From: JBOGJG01 sp050747825
GTDB lineage: Bacteria > Acidobacteriota > UBA6911 > RPQK01 > JBOGJG01
Direction of reading: 5' to 3'
DNA length: 5,195 nucleotides
Assembly: GCA_050747825.1 (NCBI GenBank)
Contig: JBOGJG010000046.1
Span: 1 to 5,195, forward strand
Shown here: positions 1 through 3,810 of the stretch, piece after piece
Layout of the letters: each line of letters begins with the position of its first letter
Numbering within the stretch: position 1 is the stretch's first letter
Made by a program: the position numbers and the translations under genes
The notes under the pieces: model-generated
What the model was told of the DNA's origin: nothing
The model's input: the letters and a program-made list of their open reading frames with translations, nothing else
Database searches by the model: none

Positions 1-634
1 GGACGAAAGACTGCCCGATCGCGGGGTCCGCGGCATACAGGTGCGCGGCCAGATGGCGCTCGTAAATGCGCCGGATCTGATGGGCTAGAAAAGCAGAACC
101 GCAGCGGTCATTGTACACGCCAGCGATGCGCAGCAGCACGTAAGGGATCCGGCCGTGGTGCTCGCGGATCGCCTCCTCTGCCTTCAGTTTCGATTGCGGG
201 TAAGGCCAGTTGGCTTCCAGCGGAGCATCTTCGGCGATCGGCAGTCCCGGACGGGTCGGCGCGTGGACCAGCATGGTGCTGGCATACACGAACTGCTCGA
301 CGTCGAAGCCTTGCAACGCCCTGAGCAACCGCCGCGTACCGTCCACGTTGACGGTATCGTACAGCGGATTGGGTTCCCCCGAGAGATCGAAATACGCTGC
401 CAGATGCAGCACCGAAGCGATGCGACTGCCATGCTGCTGTTTGATCTCTGCGAGTCCCAGCCGCACGCTTTCATCGGAAGTCAGATCGACGGCGACGCAT
501 TCGTGAGAAGAGTCTTTGCAATCACGGTCTACCCCGACAACGCGAAAGCGCCCCTCGAGTGCTTGACACACCGCAGAGCCAATCGCGCCCTCACTGCCGG
601 TGACGACGATGACGCCAGGCTTACGGTCCCTCAT
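1..634 (-). CDS. NAD-dependent epimerase/dehydratase (extended SDR), 3' end cut by window edge
   Basis: The 211 visible codons encode the N-terminal, cofactor-binding two thirds of an extended short-chain dehydrogenase of the NAD-dependent epimerase/dehydratase family. Members act on nucleotide sugars or related substrates in the cytoplasm; the substrate here cannot be told. After a short lead the protein shows V-V-T-G-S-E-G-A-I-G (residues 10-19), the TGxxGxxG dinucleotide loop. An acidic residue (D36) after the second beta strand favours NAD. HLAAY (77-81), NVDGT (96-100), a catalytic-type Ser at 119 (YAST) and the YxxxK signature YPQSK (145-149) follow in the usual order. The usual length is about 300 residues, so roughly a third is missing to the left. 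I chose the ATG at 634 because it begins directly before the first beta strand; an in-frame ATG at 661 would add nine residues. Neither has a strong Shine-Dalgarno sequence. No partner gene is visible. The family is certain; the specific enzyme is not. Confidence 0.93.
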   Translation of the reverse strand, partial: MRDRKPGVIVVTGSEGAIGSAVCQALEGRFRVVGVDRDCKDSSHECVAVDLTSDESVRLGLAEIKQQHGSRIASVLHLAAYFDLSGEPNPLYDTVNVDGTRRLLRALQGFDVEQFVYASTMLVHAPTRPGLPIAEDAPLEANWPYPQSKLKAEEAIREHHGRIPYVLLRIAGVYNDRCGSAFLAHQIRRIYERHLAAHLYAADPAIGQSFV

Positions 635-728
635 GCACGTACACACACGGCGCAGCCGCATGCCGCCAGTGGTTGCCCAGGCGGGCCTGAAACGCTCGCG
701 TCGGAACAAACTTCAGCGCGCTCAGCAT
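621..728 (-). CDS. Possible 35-aa leader ORF overlapping the epimerase start
   Basis: An ATG at 728 opens a 35-codon frame (begins MLSALKFVPT, ends VHEGP) that stops at 621-623, overlapping the epimerase start by 14 nt in a different frame. Such an overlap could couple translation. The peptide has a plausible composition, with hydrophobic and basic residues near the start. However, no Shine-Dalgarno sequence precedes it and I recognise no family. It could equally be the chance open frame of a 5' leader. Low confidence. Confidence 0.2.
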   Translation of the reverse strand: MLSALKFVPTRAFQARLGNHWRHAAAPCVYVHEGP

Positions 729-1087
729 GAGAAATAATTGTAATAGAAGATTAAGTAAATCACCCCATGCCTCCGGTTGTACAATCCCTATGCCAAGCCC
801 CGGGACGCGAGTGATGAGTATTAGCGATCAATCAGTTATCCACCTATTAACGCCGTTGCACCCTGGTACGGTATTGCAACCCTTACCGTCTCAACCGGAA
901 AGAGTTACCGATTTCGGCCCCCTATGGCACACCTGTATCTCCTCCCTCGAAACCACCTAACTCCCTGACCGGGCGCGTTTATATTGTGACACGCCAAGCC
1001 GGGCATGAAGAATGCTCATCAGCCCAGTCATGGCTCACGCAACAACTAAGATCGCGGCTACGGCGCATGCTAACTATCCCCCATTTG

Positions 1088-1141
1088 CCCGCCCTGGGGT
1101 GCCCCCCTCCCCTAACTGGCATCACGGGCGGGATTCTTTTT
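1088..1141 (+). terminator. Terminator-like GC hairpin followed by T-rich tail
   Basis: CCCGCCC (1088-1094) pairs perfectly with GGGCGGG (1126-1132) and is followed by ATTCTTTTT (1133-1141). The 31-nt interior has its own G-run and C-runs (GGGG at 1096-1099, CCCCCC/TCCCC after it), so a compact fold is possible. The GC stem plus U-tail fits a rho-independent terminator reading rightward. No plus-strand gene is visible upstream for it to end. It may insulate the dodecin gene, or be a relic of a lost gene. Confidence 0.4.
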
Positions 1142-1195
1142 GACTTGGCGGTGGGGTTGGCGAAGTGGTGTAGAGCCGGGTGCGAATCAGGCAGC

Positions 1196-1223
1196 TTGAT
1201 TGAAGGACCCTGAGCTCTATTGT
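1196..1223 (+). promoter_or_regulatory. Possible sigma-70 promoter for the dodecin gene
   Basis: TTGATT (1196-1201) and TATTGT (1218-1223) are separated by 16 bp and sit about 37 bp upstream of the dodecin ATG, leaving room for a short leader with the ribosome binding site. The match to consensus is only moderate and rests on spacing and position alone. Confidence 0.3.
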
Positions 1224-1245
1224 TTATCTTTGATCTCTGTCCAAT

Positions 1246-1252
1246 AAGGAGG
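1246..1252 (+). promoter_or_regulatory. Strong ribosome binding site of dodecin
   Basis: AAGGAGG, a near-perfect Shine-Dalgarno sequence, ends 7 nt before the ATG at 1260. It fixes the dodecin start and shows the gene was built for efficient translation before it was broken. Confidence 0.8.
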
Positions 1253-1259
1253 AGCGACC

Positions 1260-1470
1260 ATGACTATGCTAAAGGTTGTCGAAATACTGGCGCAGTCCGA
1301 GAAGAGCTGGGAGGACGCCGCGCAGCTCGCGGTTCAGGAGGCTGCCAAGACGGTGCGCAACATCAAATCGATCGATCTATGTCAAGGAGATGGAACCAAC
1401 CGTCGAAAAGGATCGGATCACCTACTACCGGGTCAACGTCAAGATTTCCTTCGCGATAGAGGGACGATAG
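1260..1470 (+). pseudogene. Dodecin, frameshifted by a 4-bp tandem duplication
   Basis: Dodecins are small proteins of about 65-75 residues that form hollow dodecamers binding flavins (riboflavin, FMN, FAD) in the cytoplasm and act as a flavin buffer. From the ATG at 1260 the frame reads MTMLKVVEILAQSEKSWEDA... to TVRNIK, the classic dodecin first strand and helix. It then leaves the family. In the +1 frame the text resumes as SIYVKEMEPTVEKDRITYYR and ends NVKISFAIEGR with TAG at 1468-1470. The break is TCGATCGATC (1368-1377), where one GATC/CGAT unit has been duplicated. Removing four bases restores a continuous 68-residue dodecin, the normal length, including the conserved NIKSIYVKE junction. 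As written, the protein would run out of frame to 1655. Either a recent inactivating mutation or a sequence error explains it. The gene converges on the minus-strand cluster to its right. Confidence 0.9.
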
Positions 1471-1472
1471 TT

Positions 1473-1510
1473 CCGAGGCGGGATCGGAGTGATCCTGGAG
1501 ACTGTCTCGG
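1473..1510. terminator. Possible hairpin between the convergent dodecin and DUF2383 remnants
   Basis: Directly after the dodecin stop, CCGAG (1473-1477) can pair with CTCGG (1506-1510). Inside it, GGATC (1481-1485) pairs with GATCC (1491-1495) over a 5-nt loop, and GAGAC/GTCTC (1498-1502/1504-1508) forms a further short inverted repeat. CCTTTCTC follows on the plus strand. The position between convergent genes suits a bidirectional terminator, but the stems are short and there is no true T-run. Confidence 0.25.
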
Positions 1511-1548
1511 CCTTTCTCATCTCCTTCAAGTCGAGATTCTATCTCCCG

Positions 1549-1663
1549 CCGCCACACCACCCGCTGTCGTCGATATTCTCGGCACAGGTACGAAATCCCA
1601 TTTCGCCATCTTTACAGGTTTCGATAACTTCTTAATCGTAGAAATCACATATTGATTGTCCAT
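1549..1663 (-). pseudogene. DUF2383/PA2169-type four-helix protein remnant, frameshifted and truncated
   Basis: A strong Shine-Dalgarno sequence (GGAGG, 4-5 nt spacing) precedes the ATG at 1663. The frame starts MDNQYVISTIKKLS, like the start of PA2169-type DUF2383 proteins, then becomes unrelated. Moving one frame at about 1622-1626 gives TCKDGEMGFRTCAENIDD, which matches the family's conserved L-I-E-T-C-K-D-G...GFRTCAE segment. The DNA reads TTATCGAAACC where TTAATCGAAACC would encode L-I-E-T, so loss of a single A explains the shift. The shifted frame stops at about 1540 and family similarity fades after about 35 codons, whereas intact members have roughly 150. Both a point frameshift and a 3' truncation are therefore present. 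Members are predicted ferritin-like four-helix bundles of unknown function, often stress-induced. If translated unshifted, it would give a 45-aa peptide ending at 1526. Confidence 0.6.
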
Positions 1664-1677
1664 AACTCCTCCGTTCA

Positions 1678-1836
1678 CTAGATCCTGCCCAAGAGCAACA
1701 GAATAAGTACCACCAGCAACACCGTACCTAGGATACTGCTCGGGCCGTAGCCCCATCCGCTGCTGTACGGCCAGGACGGGATAGCGCCGATCAAAAGCAC
1801 GATCAGCACGATTAATAATATGGTTCCTAATGACAT
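1678..1836 (-). CDS. DUF3309 family small membrane protein
   Basis: This 52-residue protein closely matches the DUF3309 pattern: MSLGTILLIV, a first hydrophobic segment (residues 4-19), a central aromatic/glycine turn (PSWPYSSGWGYGPSS, 20-34), and a second hydrophobic segment (35-49) ending LLLLGRI. The two spans would make a hairpin in the inner membrane with the Trp/Tyr/Gly turn exposed. The molecular function of the family is unknown; members are common near CsbD, PRC-barrel and other stress genes in Proteobacteria. Start: the ATG at 1836 has AGGAGA at 1842-1847, 5-6 nt upstream. The DUF2383 remnant begins only 15 nt beyond its stop, so the two were probably one transcript. It is intact and of normal length. 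Confidence 0.92.
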   Translation of the reverse strand: MSLGTILLIVLIVLLIGAIPSWPYSSGWGYGPSSILGTVLLVVLILLLLGRI

Positions 1837-1894
1837 CGCTTTCTCCTATCTCATAAATCGTATGTCTACGCTCGGTTTCGGGCGTACTACCGTA

Positions 1895-2026
1895 TCAGGT
1901 ACACCCTCGCATGAGGAAAATGACCAATAGAATGGGTATGGGCACAGCTAGAAGCCACAACAGGATGTAACCTACCTTGCCTGCTTGCGACTTCAAGGTC
2001 GCAGAACGCTCATTTTTGATTCTCAT
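1895..2026 (-). CDS. 43-aa single-span membrane peptide ending LMRGCT
   Basis: From the ATG at 2026 the gene encodes a basic N-terminal stretch (MRIKNERSATLKSQAGK), then one hydrophobic segment (about residues 19-38: GYILLWLLAVPIPILLVIFL) and a short MRGCT tail. The topology suggests a cytoplasmic basic N-terminus with one inner-membrane span. Similar peptides with a G-Y-x-L-L-W-L...P-x-P-x-L-L core and R-G-C-T end occur as hypothetical proteins in Gammaproteobacteria, often next to DUF3309 and CsbD genes; I know of no function. AGAGGAGAG lies 6-7 nt upstream and fixes this start. A longer in-frame start at 2128 would overlap csbD and read through a GC-rich hairpin, so I rejected it. The C-terminal Cys is conserved as I recall, but with no lipobox it is not a lipoprotein signal. 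Confidence 0.8.
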   Translation of the reverse strand: MRIKNERSATLKSQAGKVGYILLWLLAVPIPILLVIFLMRGCT

Positions 2027-2062
2027 CACACTCTCCTCTACGTTGGTTCCAACCGTCGGTTT

Positions 2063-2093
2063 GCTCCGCAGCCGCGGCCAGCAGCCGCGGAGC
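2063..2093. repeat. GC-rich inverted repeat between csbD-like gene and 43-aa gene
   Basis: GCTCCGC (2063-2069) pairs with GCGGAGC (2087-2093) around a 17-nt interior that contains AGCCGCGG twice (2070-2077, 2083-2090) and the palindrome GCCGCGGC. No T-run follows on either strand, so an intercistronic RNA stem or processing site is more likely than a full terminator. Confidence 0.45.
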
Positions 2094-2109
2094 GCAATAT
2101 CCGGATTTA

Positions 2110-2307
2110 CTATAGGCTCCTGACCCACCCCTCGGCTTCTTCCTGCGCCTTTTCCTTGGTATAGCCATACTTGGTCTGTAACCGACCGATCAACTCCTCA
2201 CGCTTCCCTTCTATCAGATCCAACTCGTCATCGGTAAGATCACCCCACATTTGCTGCGCCTTACCTCTGACCTGCTTCCAACTTCCCTTAACTTGATCCC
2301 AGTTCAT
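2110..2307 (-). CDS. CsbD family stress protein
   Basis: This intact 65-residue CsbD-like protein is close in pattern to E. coli YjbJ and Bacillus CsbD. It starts MNWDQVKGSWKQVRGKAQQM, followed by WGDLTDDELDLIEGKREELI and GRLQTKYGYTKEKAQEEAEG. The hallmarks are the W-K-Q-x-x-G-K repeat, the G-x-L-T-D-D-E-L-x-x-I-x-G-K block and the Y-G-Y-x-x-x-x-A helix. Family members are small, charged, soluble cytoplasmic proteins with general-stress (sigma-B or RpoS) expression and no known biochemical activity. AGGAGG lies 6 nt upstream of the ATG at 2307. It is the first gene of the minus-strand row; the next gene begins about 84 nt after its stop, beyond a hairpin. Its promoter must lie in the hairpin-rich block to the right, but I could not identify one with confidence. 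Confidence 0.95.
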   Translation of the reverse strand: MNWDQVKGSWKQVRGKAQQMWGDLTDDELDLIEGKREELIGRLQTKYGYTKEKAQEEAEGWVRSL

Positions 2308-2345
2308 ATTTTCCTCCTCTATGTCTATTTCGGTTTGTGCTTTAA

Positions 2346-2366
2346 ATCCGCGACGCAGCCGCGGAT
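2346..2366. repeat. Perfect 7-bp hairpin in the csbD leader
   Basis: ATCCGCG (2346-2352) pairs with CGCGGAT (2360-2366) around a 7-nt loop, about 40 nt upstream of the csbD-like start. The 11-mer GCAGCCGCGGA within it (2355-2365) also occurs in the hairpin on the other side of the gene (2081-2091). It could be a leader structure, an operator or a small repeat family. Confidence 0.45.
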
Positions 2367-2518
2367 ATCCAAATCGACTTCAAGTACCGTGCCGCTAACG
2401 GCATAACGCAATTTACCTTACGGTTTAGTGGGATAGCACGGTCGCTGTGGGGAACGGTGAAGTGGCTCATTGGATGATTGGCAGCAAGAATTTCCGGTTG
2501 GTCTTGTAAGTTTTACGC

Positions 2519-2543
2519 GAGGTGGCGCGCATCGCCATACCTC
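2519..2543. repeat. Imperfect hairpin upstream of the REP-like palindrome
   Basis: GAGGT-GGCG (2519-2527) pairs with CGCC-(AT)-ACCTC (2533-2543) across a 5-nt loop, giving nine pairs with a two-base bulge. It is the first of three adjacent hairpins. Confidence 0.5.
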
Positions 2544-2559
2544 ACGATCCTTGGATTAG

Positions 2560-2588
2560 GGTGGGTTAGGCGTAGCGCCTAACCCACC
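2560..2588. repeat. REP-like perfect palindrome, 13-bp stem
   Basis: GGTGGGTTAGGCG (2560-2572) and CGCCTAACCCACC (2576-2588) are exact reverse complements around the loop TAG. The GTGGGTTAGGCG...CGCCTAACCCAC form is a recurrent extragenic palindrome in many bacterial genomes, of the kind mobilised by REP-associated tyrosine transposases. That assignment is from memory of the motif; a genome-wide count would decide it. A decayed partner, TTACCCACCCT, lies at 2654-2664 in inverted orientation to AGGGTGGGTTA (2558-2568). Confidence 0.75.
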
Positions 2589-2601
2589 TCGCTGACGCGG
2601 C

Positions 2602-2627
2602 CCAGGGTACCATGGCGTGGCACCTGG
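2602..2627. repeat. Imperfect hairpin downstream of the REP-like palindrome
   Basis: CCAGGGTACC (2602-2611) pairs with GGCACCTGG (2619-2627) around a 7-nt loop, with one bulge and one non-pairing position. It is the third in the local series of stems and may form a BIME-like unit with the palindrome at 2560-2588. Confidence 0.45.
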
Positions 2628-2670
2628 CAGAGTCCTCAGTAGTAACGCCGCCGTTACCCACCCTCTTTGA

Positions 2671-2930
2671 TTAGCTCCCCGGCGGTAGCGTCGTGCTCCC
2701 CCTGTCCGTCGCGCCGAAGGCCTCGCTGATACCCTGCTGACGGTAGAAGTCTACCCACGCGGAGCTCGGCTCCACCGGCCAATTGTCCGAGCTGAAGGTC
2801 GGAGCACTCTTGAAGGCATCCTTGTTAATATTCAGAATATAATTGTCCTTCTGCTCATCCCACCGCAATGCCTGCCAGGGCACCGGATGGAGATCGCCAC
2901 CCACCCCGAGCGCACCGCCAGATGGACACC
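2671..2930 (-). pseudogene. PRC-barrel-like protein, C-terminal part only (5' truncated)
   Basis: The minus frame ending at TAA (2671-2673) reads SGGALGVGGDLHPVPWQALR, then WDEQKDNYILNINKDAFKSA and PTFSSDNWPVEPSSAWVDFY. This follows the second half of PRC-barrel domain stress proteins, which have S-F-G-G-F-L-G-x-G-D-K-L-x-x-V-P-W-x-A-L, then a Y-x-L-N strand, a 'AP-F-x-x-D-x-W' loop and a final W...Y...Y. Similarity continues upstream of the first Met (2904) to about 2930, where the expected first barrel strands are absent and a stop soon appears at about 2955. There is no ribosome binding site before the Met at 2904. I conclude that the N-terminal half has been lost. Intact relatives have about 120-150 residues and are thought to bind RNA or other partners at the envelope or ribosome. 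The C-terminal tail (TDRGSTTLPPGS) is unremarkable. Confidence 0.6.
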
Positions 2931-2940
2931 GCGACGTAGC

Positions 2941-2977
2941 GTGTAAGATTTACAACGACGCAAGGTAATATTTACAC
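2941..2977. repeat. GTGTAA...TTACAC inverted repeats at the PRC-barrel break
   Basis: GTGTAA (2941-2946) and TTACAC (2972-2977) are inverted over 25 nt, and TGTAA-GAT-TTACA (2942-2954) forms a tight inner palindrome. They sit in an AT-rich patch exactly where the PRC-barrel similarity ends. They could be an operator, or a scar of the event that removed the 5' end. Confidence 0.35.
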
Positions 2978-3077
2978 GAATAAACGCAGTGCTTTTTTAA
3001 CAAGGGGCACCGTTTCTGGATTATTACCAACGCAAACTAACCGCGATTGTTAGCGGGCATAAAATGTGCTGAGTGGC

Positions 3078-3105
3078 CACATACGATAGTGGCACATACG
3101 ATAGT
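3078..3105 (+). repeat. Tandem 13-bp repeat CACATACGATAGT upstream of the lipoprotein gene
   Basis: CACATACGATAGT occurs at 3078-3090 and again at 3093-3105, a 15-bp period; the unit with flank is GTGGC(C)ACATACGATA. The repeat lies 53-80 nt before the lipoprotein ATG, a location suited to paired regulator binding or to a promoter whose -10 is TACGAT. No consensus -35 is evident. Confidence 0.5.
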
Positions 3106-3157
3106 AAAACGTCTTGGGCGAGAGCCCTTCACCGATTCGCGAAAGCGGGAGAATCAA

Positions 3158-3313
3158 ATGAATAAGTTAATTTCTATGATATTTGCTGGCCTTGTACTCG
3201 CTTCGCTGGCCGGTTGCCCAAGTCAAGGCCCTGCGGAACGAGCTGGGGAGAATGTGGACGAGGCCGTGGAAGAACTGAAGGATGAAGCCGATGACGCGAC
3301 CGACGCGCGTTGA
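3158..3313 (+). CDS. Small lipoprotein (copy A)
   Basis: This 51-residue protein has a lipoprotein signal peptide: a Lys near the start (MNKL), a hydrophobic core (residues 4-18) and the lipobox L-A-G-C with Cys at residue 20. The mature part is only 32 residues, strongly acidic and helical: C-P-S-Q-GPAERAGENVDEAVEELK, ending DEADDATDAR. Signal peptidase II would cleave before Cys20, leaving a lipid-anchored peptide. Residue +2 is Pro, not Asp, which favours transfer to the outer membrane. It resembles the entericidin-like class in size and layout, but the GPAERAGE-x-x-D-E-A motif is a different, uncharacterised family. GGGAG lies about 8 nt upstream of the ATG. The 107-aa gene follows 99 nt later in the same reading frame. 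The last 25 codons and the 3' flank recur inverted at 5195-5121. Confidence 0.85.
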   Translation: MNKLISMIFAGLVLASLAGCPSQGPAERAGENVDEAVEELKDEADDATDAR

Positions 3314-3772
3314 GATGCACTAACTCGGCTCTGCGGAGGGAATTTTCGGATCTGGTGCAGTCATCAGTATTCACCATTTTCTGAGCAGGCATCTAGCGAA
3401 CCGAAACCGCCCATGGAGAAAACATCAGCTCCCGTCCCTCCGACCCCGCTGATAAGCGGGATGGAGGCGTACGACGAGGATTTTCGGAACAACTTCCGAG
3501 CCACCTTCGGGATTCGCGGCTATAGCTACGACCGCTGTGCACCAGCTTATGAATTCGGTTATGCGATTGCTGTCGACCCACGTTACCACGGCCAGGAGTG
3601 GATTACGGTAGAAACCGACGTCCGCCGCGAATGGGAGCTTCGCCATGAAGATGCATGGGAGGAATTCAAAGGCGCGGTGCGTTACGCGTGGGATCGCGTA
3701 CACGGGATCGATCATCGAACGCAGCTCACGGTTTAGATACCATCTCGGAGGAGCGGGTGGGGGCACCGGGTC
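3239..3772 (+). repeat. Inverted duplication, arm A
   Basis: From 3239 to about 3743 the DNA matches the reverse complement of 4690-5195 almost base for base, with one net indel in the spacer between the two genes. Weaker matching continues to about 3772 after a gap of about 13 bases relative to the other arm. It covers the end of the lipoprotein gene, the 99-nt spacer and the whole 107-aa gene. Divergence is about 10-15 per cent in the parts I aligned by eye. Confidence 0.9.
3413..3736 (+). CDS. Uncharacterised 107-aa YGY/WE-type protein (copy A)
   Basis: I recognise the pattern but know no function. The protein is soluble, with no signal peptide or membrane span. After a Pro-rich N-terminus (2-12) comes MEAYDEDFRNNF (17-28), then a conserved block G-Y-S-Y-D-R-C-A-P-A-Y-E-F-G-Y (about 36-50), a DPRYHGQEW segment (55-63), and a helical tail with RREWELRHEDAWEEFKGAVR and Y-A-W-D-R-V-H. 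Similar 'YxYGY...D-x-R-Y...W...R-x-x-W-E...W-E-x-F-K-x-A-V-R-x-x-W' proteins occur as hypotheticals beside CsbD, DUF2382 and other stress genes. Ninety-one of 107 residues equal copy B. The ATG at 3413 lacks a clear Shine-Dalgarno sequence; copy B has GTG here. An alternative is Met17 (ATG at 3461), conserved in both copies and downstream of a CCGCT-GATA-AGCGG hairpin. The start is therefore uncertain, the rest is not. It is probably co-transcribed with the lipoprotein. Confidence 0.85.
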   Translation: MEKTSAPVPPTPLISGMEAYDEDFRNNFRATFGIRGYSYDRCAPAYEFGYAIAVDPRYHGQEWITVETDVRREWELRHEDAWEEFKGAVRYAWDRVHGIDHRTQLTV

Positions 3773-3810
3773 GCGGTACGACGGGCCGGTACCTCGGCGA
3801 TCTCGCCCCT

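Larger units (their letters stand above)
729..1259. other. Gene-free stretch between epimerase and dodecin
   Basis: No convincing gene lies here. The open frames at 727-960 and 986-1213 have low-complexity, Pro/Ser/Thr-rich translations, lack ribosome binding sites and match no family I know. The first 40 bases (about 729-770) are AT-rich, suitable for a promoter reading left into the epimerase. An ACGGTA/TACCGT inverted repeat (868-873/884-889, 10-nt loop) lies in the middle. A terminator-like hairpin (1088-1141) and the dodecin promoter and ribosome binding site occupy the right end. The stretch may be the eroded remains of a former gene, but nothing in it identifies one. Confidence 0.6.
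2308..2670. other. Non-coding, hairpin-rich intergenic block
   Basis: No open frame here looks like a gene. The left part is the csbD leader, with its Shine-Dalgarno sequence at the edge and the hairpin at 2346-2366; GCCG/CGGC (around 2391-2402) is a minor stem. The right part (2519-2664) packs three hairpins and a partial repeat in about 145 bp, as listed separately. The csbD promoter probably lies within this block. Confidence 0.6.

Noticed and set aside
155..730. 191-codon plus-strand open frame
   Set aside because: It is antisense to the well-supported epimerase gene, which has all the expected SDR motifs.
1165..1200. tRNA-like T-arm (GGGTGCGAATC)
   Set aside because: No acceptor stem, anticodon arm or intact TTC loop can be assembled around it.
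1363..1560. 65-codon minus-strand open frame across the dodecin end
   Set aside because: It is antisense to the dodecin 3' half and starts in the decayed DUF2383 remnant. Its translation shows no convincing family match.
3425..3766. 113-codon minus-strand open frame over the 107-aa gene
   Set aside because: It is a shadow of the plus-strand gene. Conservation between copies A and B follows the plus-strand reading frame.
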